A DNA stretch of 64,000 nucleotides, from positions 1-64,000 of the forward strand of contig DAHUXS010000008.1 in the NCBI GenBank assembly GCA_027306995.1. The letters are read 5' to 3'. The notes under the pieces are model-generated. The model saw nothing but the letters and a program-made list of their open reading frames with translations. It ran no database searches and had not been told where the DNA came from. This document shows positions 17,201-25,687 of the stretch, piece by piece. This stretch comes from Lysobacter sp. (GTDB taxonomy: Bacteria > Pseudomonadota > Gammaproteobacteria > Xanthomonadales > Xanthomonadaceae). The number at the start of each line of letters is the position of its first letter. The first letter of the stretch is position 1. The position numbers were made by a program, and so were the translations under genes.

Positions 17201-19185
17201 TGTTCGATTCCCTCCTGATCGCCAATCGCGGCGAAATCGCCTGTCGCATCATCCGCAGCTGCCGCCGCATGGGCATCCGCGCCATCGCCGTGTATTCCGA
17301 TGCCGACGCCGATGCGCAGCATGTGCGTCTCGCCGACGCCGCGTACCACATCGGCGGTTCGCGCCCGCAGGACAGCTATCTGCGCGGCGATGCAATTATC
17401 GAAGCGGCGAAAAAATCCGGCGCACAAGCGATCCATCCCGGTTACGGATTTCTCTCCGAGAACGCCGATTTCGCCGACGCAGTGGAAGCGGCGGGACTGG
17501 TGTTCGTCGGGCCGCGCGCGGCATCGATGCGCAAGATGGGCAGCAAGGCCGGCGCCAAGGAATTGATGCAGGCCGCCAACGTGCCGGTGGTGCCCGGCTA
17601 TACCGGCGAAGACCAGTCGCCGGAAATCCTGCAGCAGGAAGCCGATCGCATTGGTTACCCGCTAATGATCAAGGCCGCCCACGGCGGCGGTGGCAAGGGC
17701 ATGCGCATCGTCCACGCGCCGCTGGAATTCCTGCCGCACCTGGAAAGCTGCCAGCGCGAGGCGAAGAACGCCTTCGGACGCGATCGCGTGCTGCTGGAGC
17801 GCTATATCGAGCGTCCGCTCAACATCGAATTCCAGATCTTCGGAGACAGCCACGGCAAGATCATCCATCTCAACGAACGCGAGTGCTCGGCGCAGCGTCG
17901 CTACCAGAAGGTGATCGAGGAATCGCCCTCGCCCTTCGTGACGCCGGAACTGCGCGCAGCGATGGGCGCCGCCGCGATCGCCGCCGGCCGCGCCATCGAC
18001 TACCAGAACGCCGGCACCGTCGAGTTCATCGTCGGCCAGGACGGCAGTTTCTATTTCATGGAGATCAACACGCGCCTGCAGGTGGAGCATCCAGTGACCG
18101 AGATGGTCACGGCGCTCGATCTGGTCGAATGGCAGCTGCGCGTCGCCGCCGGTGAGCCATTGCCGCTCCCGCAGAACGCGATCTGGTCGAATGGCCACGC
18201 GATGGAAGTGCGCCTGTACGCGGAAGATCCCGACGCCGGCTTCCTGCCCGGCTCCGGCAAGCTGGTGCGCCTGCGTCTGCCCGAGACCTCGTCGCGCGTG
18301 CGCATCGATTCCGGCGTGGTCGAAGGCGACACCGTGTCGATCTTCTACGACCCGATGATCGCCAAGCTGATCGTGCGCGACAGCGATCGTCCGCGCGCCC
18401 TCGCCCGCCTGCGCGAAGCGCTGTCGCAGTGCGAGATCGAAGGTCCGAAGTCGAATATCGAATTCCTCGAACGCCTGGTGCGCCATCCGATCGTGGTTGC
18501 CGGCGATATCGACACCGGCTATCTCGATCGCCACCTCGACGAATTCATCGGCACGACACCGCGTTCCGACGAAGAAACCCGTACCTTGCACGCGCTGGCC
18601 GCGACCGCGATGCGCATGTCTTCCGAAACCGTCGATGCCGCATCGTCGTGGTCGACCGGTGACGGCTGGCGCCTCGATGGTGCAGGCTGGACGCCGCTGC
18701 ATCTGGTCTCCGGCAACGAAGACCTGCGCCTGGCGATCCGCGGCCATGGCGGCGATTACGACGTGCGCGAAGGCGAACACATCACCGAGCTGCGCGGCCT
18801 GCGCCTGCAGGATGGCTGGCTGAGCGGTCGTATCGGCGACAGCCAGCGTCGCGTCCAGGTCTCGGGCGATGGCGAACGCGTGTTGCTCCACGATGGCGCG
18901 CGCCGCTTGCATCTGCGTCGCGCTTCGCTCTATCGCCACGCCGACGAAGGCGGCGGTGCCAGCGGCGATCGCGTGATCGCGCCGATGCCGGGACGGATCG
19001 TCCAGGCGAAAACCGCGGTCGGCGACAGCGTCGAAGCCGGACAAGTGGTGATGGTGATGGAAGCGATGAAAATGGAACTGGCGTTGAAGGCGCCGCGCGC
19101 CGGCAAGGTCGCGGAAGTGCGCGTGCGCGAAGGCGATTTCGTCGAGGCCGACGCCGCATTGATCCTGCTGGAGCCAAACGCATGA
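17200..19185 (+). CDS. liuD: Methylcrotonyl-CoA carboxylase, biotin carboxylase/carrier (alpha) subunit
   Basis: ATP-dependent carboxylation of biotin, feeding LiuB. The 661-residue protein starts MFDSLLIANRGEIACRIIR (biotin carboxylase N domain). It carries the ATP-grasp glycine loop KAAHGGGGKGMRI, the signature ERDCSAQRR-type motif (here ERECSAQRRYQKV), and MEINTRLQVEHPVTEM. A linker BT region (about 460-580) is followed by the biotinyl domain with VMEAMKMEL, where Lys624 is the biotin site. The subunit order inside the chain matches MCC-alpha. The start codon overlaps the liuC stop, and the 3' end overlaps liuE by 4 nt. Confidence 0.95.
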   Translation: MFDSLLIANRGEIACRIIRSCRRMGIRAIAVYSDADADAQHVRLADAAYHIGGSRPQDSYLRGDAIIEAAKKSGAQAIHPGYGFLSENADFADAVEAAGLVFVGPRAASMRKMGSKAGAKELMQAANVPVVPGYTGEDQSPEILQQEADRIGYPLMIKAAHGGGGKGMRIVHAPLEFLPHLESCQREAKNAFGRDRVLLERYIERPLNIEFQIFGDSHGKIIHLNERECSAQRRYQKVIEESPSPFVTPELRAAMGAAAIAAGRAIDYQNAGTVEFIVGQDGSFYFMEINTRLQVEHPVTEMVTALDLVEWQLRVAAGEPLPLPQNAIWSNGHAMEVRLYAEDPDAGFLPGSGKLVRLRLPETSSRVRIDSGVVEGDTVSIFYDPMIAKLIVRDSDRPRALARLREALSQCEIEGPKSNIEFLERLVRHPIVVAGDIDTGYLDRHLDEFIGTTPRSDEETRTLHALAATAMRMSSETVDAASSWSTGDGWRLDGAGWTPLHLVSGNEDLRLAIRGHGGDYDVREGEHITELRGLRLQDGWLSGRIGDSQRRVQVSGDGERVLLHDGARRLHLRRASLYRHADEGGGASGDRVIAPMPGRIVQAKTAVGDSVEAGQVVMVMEAMKMELALKAPRAGKVAEVRVREGDFVEADAALILLEPNA

Positions 19186-20099
19186 GCATGCCAGGCCAGG
19201 TCCGCATCGTCGAAGTCGGCGCGCGCGACGGACTGCAGAACGAGAAGACCTTCGTTTCGACCGCCGACAAGATCGCCCTGATCGAACGCCTCGCCGATTG
19301 CGGCTTGAAGAGCATCGAAGCGACCGCCTTCGTCAGCCCGAAATGGGTGCCGCAAATGGCCGATGCCGTCGAGGTCTATTCCGGACTCCATCGCAAGTCG
19401 GGCGTGCGCTATCCAGTGCTGGTGCCGAACCTGCAAGGCTACGAACGCGCGCGCCAGGTCGGCGTCGAGGAAATCGCGGTGTTCACCGCGGCCTCCGAAG
19501 CCTTCAATCGCAAGAACATCAATGCCGGCATCGACGAATCGATCGAGCGTTTCCGTCCGGTGATGGACGCGGCGAAAGCGGATGGCGTCGCCGTGCGCGG
19601 TTACGTCTCCACCGTGCTCGGCTGTCCGTTCCAGGGCGAAGTGCCGCTGTCGGACGTGGTGCGCGTCGCCAAGGCCCTGCACGCACTCGGCTGTTACGAA
19701 GTCTCGCTCGGCGACACCATCGGCGTCGGCACTCCAGCCAAGGCGCGAGCGATGGTGCAAGCAGTGGCACGGGAAGTTCCGGTTGCCGCGCTCGCCGTGC
19801 ATTTCCACGACACCTGGGGCCAGGCCCTGGCCAACATCCTCGCCTGCCTCGAGGAAGGCATCGCCGTGGTCGATTCCTCGGTCGCCGGCACCGGCGGTTG
19901 CCCGTACGCGCCGGGCGCGACCGGCAACGTCGCCAGTGAAGACGTCGTCTACATGTTGCAGGGACTTGGCATCGAGACCGGTGTCGACCTGACGAAGCTC
20001 GCCGAGACTGGTCGCTGGCTGGCCGGCATACTCGGCCACGACAACAACAGCCGCGCCGGCAAGGCTGCCGTCATCAAGAACGACGCTGCCAAGGGATGA
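19182..20099 (+). CDS. liuE: Hydroxymethylglutaryl-CoA lyase
   Basis: Cleaves HMG-CoA to acetyl-CoA and acetoacetate, the last committed step of leucine catabolism. The 305-residue TIM barrel has VRIVEVGARDGLQNEK (catalytic Arg and metal Asp), STVLGCPFQGEV, the metal-binding HFHDTWGQALANI and the lyase signature with the catalytic Cys in SVAGTGGCPYAPGATGN. The ATGA overlap with liuD and another 4-nt overlap with the following GNAT gene show a tightly packed operon. Confidence 0.95.
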   Translation: MSMPGQVRIVEVGARDGLQNEKTFVSTADKIALIERLADCGLKSIEATAFVSPKWVPQMADAVEVYSGLHRKSGVRYPVLVPNLQGYERARQVGVEEIAVFTAASEAFNRKNINAGIDESIERFRPVMDAAKADGVAVRGYVSTVLGCPFQGEVPLSDVVRVAKALHALGCYEVSLGDTIGVGTPAKARAMVQAVAREVPVAALAVHFHDTWGQALANILACLEEGIAVVDSSVAGTGGCPYAPGATGNVASEDVVYMLQGLGIETGVDLTKLAETGRWLAGILGHDNNSRAGKAAVIKNDAAKG

Positions 20100-20578
20100 G
20101 CTGGCATGTCCGTCCGATCGAAGCCAGGGACGATGCCGCGATGGCGCGCATCATCCGCGTGGTGATGCCGGAATTCGGCGCCTGCGGCAGCGGTTTCGCG
20201 ATCAGCGATCCCGAAGTCGACTGGATGTCGCGCGCCTATGCCGAACCGCGCCACGCCTATTTCGTGGTGGAACGCGACGGCGAAGTGATCGGCGGTGGCG
20301 GCATGGCGCCTCTTGTCGGTGGCGACCCGTTGGTGTGCGAACTGCGCAAGATGTATTTCCTGCCGGAAGCGCGCGGGCTCGGAGCGGGCGCCGCGATGAT
20401 GACGGTCTGTCTCGACGCCGCACGCGCTGCCGGATTCCGTCAGTGCTATCTGGAAACGCTGACCGGGATGGACGCGGCAATGAAGCTGTACGAGCGCAGC
20501 GGCTTCAGGCGCATCGACGCCTCGATGGGCGCAACCGGCCACGGTGGCTGCGACATCTTCTATTCGCGGGAGTTGTGA
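20096..20578 (+). CDS. GNAT family N-acetyltransferase
   Basis: A 160-residue single GNAT domain. The acetyl-CoA pyrophosphate loop is LPEARGLGAGAAMM, preceded by the beta-4 strand ELRKMYF and followed by the C-terminal MKLYERSGFRRID. Substrate unknown. It starts inside the last codons of liuE (4-nt overlap) and its stop overlaps the start of the amidohydrolase gene by 1 nt, so it belongs to the liuCDE transcript, although a role in leucine catabolism is not evident. Confidence 0.85.
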   Translation: MSWHVRPIEARDDAAMARIIRVVMPEFGACGSGFAISDPEVDWMSRAYAEPRHAYFVVERDGEVIGGGGMAPLVGGDPLVCELRKMYFLPEARGLGAGAAMMTVCLDAARAAGFRQCYLETLTGMDAAMKLYERSGFRRIDASMGATGHGGCDIFYSREL

Positions 20579-21867
20579 TGCGCAGATGGTTCGCCGCCTT
20601 GCTGATCGCGTTGCTGCCGATGTTCGTGTCGGCAGCCGAACCGGCACAGGCTTCGATCCTGCTGGTCCCCGATCGCGTGTGGACCGCCGACGGCGATGCC
20701 AGCCATGTCGGTTGGGTGGTGCTGGTGCGCGACGGCAAGATCGCGGCGGTTGGCCCGGCCGTGAGCATCACCGTCCCTGCCGACGCGCAACGCATCGAAC
20801 TGCCGGGCACCACGCTGACGCCGGGCCTGATCGACCTGCATTCGCACATCCTGCTGCATCCCTACAACGAGACGTCGTGGAACGACCAGGTACTGAAGGA
20901 AGCGGTGCCCTATCGCGTGCTGGAAGCAGCCAACCACGCCCGCGACACGCTGATGGCCGGCTTCACCACCCTGCGCGATCTCGGCACCGAAGGCGCCGGC
21001 TATGCCGACGTCTCGATCCGCAAGGCGATCGATGACGGCACCATTCCCGGGCCACGGTTGTTCATCGCGACGCGCGCGATCGTCGCCACCGGCAGTTACG
21101 GACCGGGGCCACGCGGATTCCGCGACGACATCGATCTGCCGACCGGCGCACAGGAAGTCAGCGGGGTCGACAACGTGATCGCCGCCGTCCGCGAACAGGC
21201 AGGCCACGGCGCCGACTGGATCAAGGTCTATACCGACTATCGCTGGGGACCGGGCGGCGTCTCGCAAACGACGTTCACCGCGACCGAGCTCAAGGCGCTG
21301 GTCGATGCCGCGCATGTCGCCGGGCGTCCGGTATCGGCGCACGCCTCGACCGACGCCGGCATGCGCATGGCGATCGACGCCGGCGTCGACACCATCGAGC
21401 ATGGCTACGGCGGCAGCGTCGACACCTTCAAGCGCATGCACGATCGTGGCATTGCCTATATCCCCACGTTGACCGCGGTCGAATCCACTGAAACATACTT
21501 CAACCACTACGTTTACCCGCAATCGCGACCAACGCCGAGGATGCTGGAATCGCAACAGGCCTTCCAGCGCGCCCGCGAGGCCGGCGTGCGCATCGGCAAC
21601 GGCAGCGACGTCGGCGTGTTCCGCCACGGCGACAATGCCCGCGAACTCATGTGGATGGCGAAGCTCGGCATGCCCTCACCGCAGGTGCTGCACGCCGCTA
21701 CCGATGTCGCCGCGCGCATCCTCGGCAAGGAAGACGAATTCGGGCGCATTGCACCGGGCCTGCGCGCTGATCTCGTCGCCTTCGTCGCCGACCCTGCCGC
21801 CGATGTCGATTTCACCATCCACCCGGTCTTCGTGATGAAGGACGGCCGGATCTACCGCCGGCCCTGA
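20578..21867 (+). CDS. Secreted amidohydrolase (imidazolonepropionase-like family)
   Basis: A 429-residue periplasmic metallo-hydrolase with a signal peptide (MRRWFAALLIALLPMFVSAAEP). Metal motifs are LHSH (His88, His90), a probable carboxylated Lys in DWIKVYTDYR, AHAST, IEHGYGG and the Asp in GNGSDVGVF. The family includes Xaa-Pro/Xaa-Arg dipeptidases, prolidase-like enzymes and organophosphate hydrolases; the substrate cannot be assigned, but a dipeptidase is a common outcome for secreted members. The start overlaps the GNAT stop (TGATG). Confidence 0.85.
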   Translation: MRRWFAALLIALLPMFVSAAEPAQASILLVPDRVWTADGDASHVGWVVLVRDGKIAAVGPAVSITVPADAQRIELPGTTLTPGLIDLHSHILLHPYNETSWNDQVLKEAVPYRVLEAANHARDTLMAGFTTLRDLGTEGAGYADVSIRKAIDDGTIPGPRLFIATRAIVATGSYGPGPRGFRDDIDLPTGAQEVSGVDNVIAAVREQAGHGADWIKVYTDYRWGPGGVSQTTFTATELKALVDAAHVAGRPVSAHASTDAGMRMAIDAGVDTIEHGYGGSVDTFKRMHDRGIAYIPTLTAVESTETYFNHYVYPQSRPTPRMLESQQAFQRAREAGVRIGNGSDVGVFRHGDNARELMWMAKLGMPSPQVLHAATDVAARILGKEDEFGRIAPGLRADLVAFVADPAADVDFTIHPVFVMKDGRIYRRP

Positions 21868-21898
21868 GCGCGGACGACGGGAAACCGGCCGCGCACGC

Positions 21899-21904
21899 TA
21901 GAAT
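21899..21904 (+). promoter_or_regulatory. -10 element (TAGAAT) of the SDR/efpL genes
   Basis: CGCACGCTAGAATTGCC, 30 nt before the SDR ATG; a 5/6 match with the CGC prefix. It implies a new transcript within an otherwise codirectional gene row. Confidence 0.45.
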
Positions 21905-21933
21905 TGCCGTTTTCCAGTTCCGCAGGATTTCCC

Positions 21934-22704
21934 ATGCAACTCGCCCAAGTGCGCGCCGTCATCACCGGTGGCGCTTCCGGACTCGGTTTCGCCACCGCGC
22001 AGCATCTGGTCGCCGCCAGCGCCAAGGTCGCGCTGTTCGACGTCAATGACGAGAAAGGCGCTGCCGCCGTCGGTGAACTGGGCGCGGACAAGGCGATCTT
22101 CATCAAGACCGACGTCACCAGCGAGGCCGATGTCGCCGCCAATGTGGCCAAGGCGAAGGAATTCCTCGGCGGATTGAACGCCTGCATCAACTGCGCCGGC
22201 ATCCTCGGCGCCGGTCGCATGCTCGGCAAGACCGGTCCGATGGCGCTGTCGCAGTTCCAGACGACGGTCATGGTGAACCTGGTCGGCAGCTTCAACGTCG
22301 CCAAGGCCTGCGCCGACCTGATGCAGCACAACGAAGCCGGCGTCGACGGCGAGCGCGGCGCGATCATCAATACCGCATCGGTCGCGGCCTACGAAGGCCA
22401 GATCGGCCAGGCCGCCTACTCCGCATCCAAGGGCGGCGTGGTCGGCATGACCCTGCCTATGGCGCGCGAACTGGCCCGCTTCGGCATCCGCGTGATGACG
22501 ATCGCGCCCGGCGTGTTCTGGACGCCGATGGTCGATGGCATGCCGCCCGAGGTGAAGACTTCGCTGGAGGCCTCGATCCCGTTCCCGTCGCGCCTCGGCC
22601 AGCCCGGCGAATACGCCGACCTCGTCGCGTACATCCTGCGCACCCCTTACCTCAACGGCGAAACCATCCGTTTGGATGGCGCTACCCGCCTCGCACCGAA
22701 GTGA
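21934..22704 (+). CDS. HSD10-like short-chain dehydrogenase (3-hydroxyacyl-CoA dehydrogenase type 2)
   Basis: A 256-residue classical SDR. It has the NAD-binding [12 protein letters not shown], Asp in FDVND (NAD preference), NCAGILG, and the catalytic Ser (NTASVAA), Tyr and Lys (YSASKGG). The whole middle and C-terminal part ([17 protein letters not shown]..., [28 protein letters not shown]) is very close to mitochondrial HSD17B10, which oxidises 2-methyl-3-hydroxybutyryl-CoA in isoleucine catabolism. This fits the branched-chain theme here. AGGATT precedes the ATG. An alternative in-frame start at 21904 lies within the -10 element and is rejected. Confidence 0.9.
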   Translation: MQLAQVRAVITGGASGLGFATAQHLVAASAKVALFDVNDEKGAAAVGELGADKAIFIKTDVTSEADVAANVAKAKEFLGGLNACINCAGILGAGRMLGKTGPMALSQFQTTVMVNLVGSFNVAKACADLMQHNEAGVDGERGAIINTASVAAYEGQIGQAAYSASKGGVVGMTLPMARELARFGIRVMTIAPGVFWTPMVDGMPPEVKTSLEASIPFPSRLGQPGEYADLVAYILRTPYLNGETIRLDGATRLAPK

Positions 22705-22708
22705 CTTT

Positions 22709-23275
22709 ATGAAGGCTTACGACATCAAGAAAGGCAACGTCATCGAACACAACGGTGGCGCCTGGCAGATTCGCGACATCGAACGCAGCTCGCCGCAGGG
22801 CCGCGGCGGCAACGTCAAATACCGGTTCACCATGTACAGCGTGCCCGGCGGCAACAAGCTCGACCTCAGCGTCGGCGCGGAAGACGAATTGAAGGAAGTC
22901 GAGCTCGCCCGCCGCCAGGCGACGTTCTCGTACAAGGACGGCGACGCCTTCGTCTTCATGGACGACGAGGATTTCACGCCTTACCAGCTCGACGCCGACG
23001 TTGTCGGCGATGGCGCCGGTTACATCACCGACGGCCTGGCCGGCTGCTATGTGCAGGTAATCGACGAAGCACCGGTTGGCTTGCAGCTGCCGACATCGGT
23101 GATCCTGGAAGTGGTCGAGACGCCGCCGGAACTCAAGGGCGGCACCGCGACCAAGCGTCCGAAGCCGGCGCGCCTCAACACCGGCATCGAAATCCAGGTT
23201 CCGGAATACATCGCCAACGGCGAACGCGTGTGGGTCAACACCACCACGGGTGAATTCGGTGGCCGCGCGGACTGA
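22709..23275 (+). CDS. efpL: Elongation factor P-like protein EfpL (YeiP)
   Basis: A 188-residue EF-P paralogue with the three-domain EF-P layout. It is assigned to EfpL because the tip loop of domain I reads SSPQGRGG (Arg32) instead of the PGKG loop that EF-P modifies, and because domain III carries [19 protein letters not shown] followed by [10 protein letters not shown]. EfpL rescues ribosomes at proline-containing motifs without a Lys modification. The canonical efp lies 40 kb away (62.5 kb), so the genome has both. The gene starts 4 nt after the SDR stop with no clear Shine-Dalgarno, suggesting coupling to SDR translation. Confidence 0.92.
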   Translation: MKAYDIKKGNVIEHNGGAWQIRDIERSSPQGRGGNVKYRFTMYSVPGGNKLDLSVGAEDELKEVELARRQATFSYKDGDAFVFMDDEDFTPYQLDADVVGDGAGYITDGLAGCYVQVIDEAPVGLQLPTSVILEVVETPPELKGGTATKRPKPARLNTGIEIQVPEYIANGERVWVNTTTGEFGGRAD

Positions 23276-23291
23276 TTTCCGCGCATTGCTG

Positions 23292-23669
23292 ATGCGTGCC
23301 TTGTTGGCACCCGCGCTGCTGCTGGCGGCGGGATCGGCGACGGCTGTGCCCTTGCAATCGGTGCCTGCATCGACACTGCAACGGCCGGCCGCGAACGAAC
23401 CCGGCACGGGCACCCAGGACCTGCCCGAGGACGTGCGCAGCTACATCCTCAAGCACCGCATGTGCATGCATTTCCAGAAGGATGCGGACACCGGCGACGC
23501 AGGCACGCGCACGACCGGCAAGAACATGGCGAAGTCGCTGTGTCCCGGCGCAGATGCCGCGACCTGGAAGAAGCTGGTGCGCAAGTACGAAGGCCAGGAT
23601 CCCATCCCCGGAATCCTGCTGGCGGAACGTCCGGCCGGCATCGAAATGGATACGAGCAAGTTGAAATGA
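23292..23669 (+). CDS. Small secreted protein of unknown function
   Basis: A 125-residue protein with a signal peptide (MRALLAPALLLAAGSATAV). The mature part has a conserved-looking LPEDVRSYILKHRMCMHFQKD, a second Cys in KSLCPGAD and a final lysine-rich tail; two cysteines could form a disulfide. No family recognised. The ATG at 23292 is chosen because it gives a clean signal peptide. A GTG at 23250, inside efpL, would also be in frame. Neither has a strong ribosome-binding site. The 3' end overlaps the next gene (ATGA). Confidence 0.65.
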   Translation: MRALLAPALLLAAGSATAVPLQSVPASTLQRPAANEPGTGTQDLPEDVRSYILKHRMCMHFQKDADTGDAGTRTTGKNMAKSLCPGADAATWKKLVRKYEGQDPIPGILLAERPAGIEMDTSKLK

Positions 23670-24256
23670 GCGACATCGCGCCGGTCACGTTGCGCGGTTG
23701 GGGCGTAATCCTCGAACCGTTGTCGCGCGATCACGTCGCGGCCCTGAAGGACGCCGTGGAAGACGGCGATATCGGTGCCTTGAACTACGTCAATGTCCCC
23801 GGTCGCGATGGCATCGAAGCCTGGGTCGAGAAGGCGTTGGCGATGCGCGATGCCGGTCGCGAACTGCCGTTCGCCATCGTCGCCGATGGCCGTGTCGTCG
23901 GCAGTACGCGTTTCTACGACATCGACCTGTCGGTGCCGACGCTGGCCATTGGCTACACCTTCCATGCGACATCGGTCTGGCGCACCCACGTCAATACTGC
24001 GAACAAGCGGCTGATGCTTGGCCATGCCTTCGACACGCTCGCTGCGCAGTCGGTGTATTTCCACACCAGCCACCTCAACCTGCGTTCACAGGCGGCGATC
24101 GAGCGTCTGGGCGCGCAGCGCGACGGCATCCTGCGTGCGCACAAGCGCCACAAGGACGGCAGCCTGCGCGACACCTACACCTATTCGATCATCGCAAGCG
24201 ACTGGCCACGCGTGCGCGATGGGCTGGATGCGAAGCTGGAAAACATCCCGCGCTAA
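23666..24256 (+). CDS. GNAT family N-acetyltransferase (RimJ/RimL-like)
   Basis: A 196-residue protein of the RimJ-like GNAT subgroup: VTLRGWGVILEPLSRDHV at the N terminus, GSTRFYDID, WRTHVNTANKRLMLGHAFD (modified acetyl-CoA loop) and SQAAIERLGAQRDGILRAHKR at the C terminus. The last pattern resembles N-terminal or small-molecule acetyltransferases that recognise amines. Start overlaps the previous stop by 4 nt. Substrate unknown. It ends 3 bp into the convergent oxidase gene. Confidence 0.85.
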   Translation: MSDIAPVTLRGWGVILEPLSRDHVAALKDAVEDGDIGALNYVNVPGRDGIEAWVEKALAMRDAGRELPFAIVADGRVVGSTRFYDIDLSVPTLAIGYTFHATSVWRTHVNTANKRLMLGHAFDTLAAQSVYFHTSHLNLRSQAAIERLGAQRDGILRAHKRHKDGSLRDTYTYSIIASDWPRVRDGLDAKLENIPR

Positions 24257-25626
24257 TCGAATACCTTGCCGGGATTCATGATCCCGTCCGGATCGAACAC
24301 CGCCTTGATCCCGCGCATTGCGGCGATTTCCGTATCGCTGCGCGTCTGTCGCAGGTAGGGCTTCTTCACCAAGCCGATGCCGTGTTCGGCGGAAATGCTG
24401 CCCTCGTGGCGTTGCAGGCATTCCGACAGCAGCTTGGTCGCGCGTTCGCAGGCGGCGACGAATTCGGCCTGCGACAACGTCGCCGGTTTGAGGATGTTGA
24501 TATGCAGGTTGCCATCGCCGATATGGCCGAACCACGCGACTTCGAATTCCGGGTAGGCCTCGCCGATCAACGACTGCGCGTCGGCAAGGAAGGCCGGCAT
24601 CCTTGACGTCCGCACCACCACGTCGTTCTTGTACGGCGTGTGCGGCGCCAGCGATTCGGTGATGCCCTCGCGCAGGCGCCACAACGCCTCGGCCTGGGCA
24701 TCGCTGGCGGCGATCACGCCATCCGCGACCCAACCTTCGCCCACGCAGGTTTCGAACACTTCCAGCAGTCCCGCTTCATCGGCGTCGACATCGGCGATCG
24801 CGTAATACGGATGCGTTTCCGCGAACGGTGGCGTCGCGCCGGCATGCAGCACGTGCTTCAGCGCGCGGCCATCGAAAAACTCGAACGACTGCAACTTGAG
24901 GCGATCACGCAGGGCCGCGAACACCGGCATGATCGCTGCGAACGACGGCAACGCGAACAGCACAGTCGATGCCGGAGGATCGCGATCGGCCAGACGCACC
25001 GTCACCTCGACGATGATGCCGAGCGTCCCCTCCGATGCCACGAACAGATGGCGCAGGTCGTAGCCGCTGGAATTCTTCACTAGGCCGCGATTGAGCCGCA
25101 GCACTTCGCCACGACCGTCGACCACGGTAAGCCCGGCGATCCATTCGCGGGTATTGCCATGGCGCAGCACCTGGATGCCGCCGGCATTGGTCGCCACGTT
25201 GCCGCCGATGCTGGCGCTGCCGCGCGCGGCGAAATCGACCGGGTATTGCAAGCCATGTCCATCGGCGATGCCCTGCAGCGTTTCCAGCGCCATTCCCGCC
25301 TGCACGGTGAGCAGGCGATCGACCGGATCGAAGGCCAACTGCGCTCGCATCTTCTCCAGACTCAGCACCAGTTCGCCATTGGCGGCGACCGCGCCGCCCG
25401 ACAGCCCGGTGCGTCCCCCCGAAGGCACCAGCGCGACCTTGTGCGCTCGTGCCCAGCGCACGATCGCAGCGATCTCTTCTACCGTGGTCGGCAGGGCGAT
25501 CGCCAACGGCGCCGGCGTCCAGCGCCGGGTCCAGTCACGACCGTAATGCTCGAGATCGGCGGCATCCGTGAGCAGCGACAACTGCGGCGAAACGGCGCGC
25601 AGATCGTCCAAAAAATTCGCATTCAT
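24253..25626 (-). CDS. FAD-linked 2-hydroxyacid oxidase, probably D-2-hydroxyglutarate dehydrogenase
   Basis: A 457-residue VAO/GlcD-family flavoenzyme. The FAD_binding_4 domain includes VALVPSGGRTGLSGGAVA and GNVATNAGG; the C-terminal FAD-oxidase domain includes WFGHIGDGNLHINI and the closing EHGIGLVKKPYL. It is divergent from serA with 61 nt between the start codons. SerA also reduces 2-oxoglutarate to D-2-hydroxyglutarate, and a partner dehydrogenase of this family that re-oxidises it has been described next to serA in Pseudomonas. This context makes D-2-HG dehydrogenase the best call; D-lactate dehydrogenase or glycolate oxidase GlcD is the alternative. The start at 25626 is preceded by GGCTGGGA; an upstream in-frame ATG at 25689 would overlap serA. 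Confidence 0.82.
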   Translation of the reverse strand: MNANFLDDLRAVSPQLSLLTDAADLEHYGRDWTRRWTPAPLAIALPTTVEEIAAIVRWARAHKVALVPSGGRTGLSGGAVAANGELVLSLEKMRAQLAFDPVDRLLTVQAGMALETLQGIADGHGLQYPVDFAARGSASIGGNVATNAGGIQVLRHGNTREWIAGLTVVDGRGEVLRLNRGLVKNSSGYDLRHLFVASEGTLGIIVEVTVRLADRDPPASTVLFALPSFAAIMPVFAALRDRLKLQSFEFFDGRALKHVLHAGATPPFAETHPYYAIADVDADEAGLLEVFETCVGEGWVADGVIAASDAQAEALWRLREGITESLAPHTPYKNDVVVRTSRMPAFLADAQSLIGEAYPEFEVAWFGHIGDGNLHINILKPATLSQAEFVAACERATKLLSECLQRHEGSISAEHGIGLVKKPYLRQTRSDTEIAAMRGIKAVFDPDGIMNPGKVFD

Positions 25627-25687
25627 GGTCCCAGCCTGCCATTCCGACCCGGCGCCCGCAAACATGATTCTTGTGCCAATATGCTGC

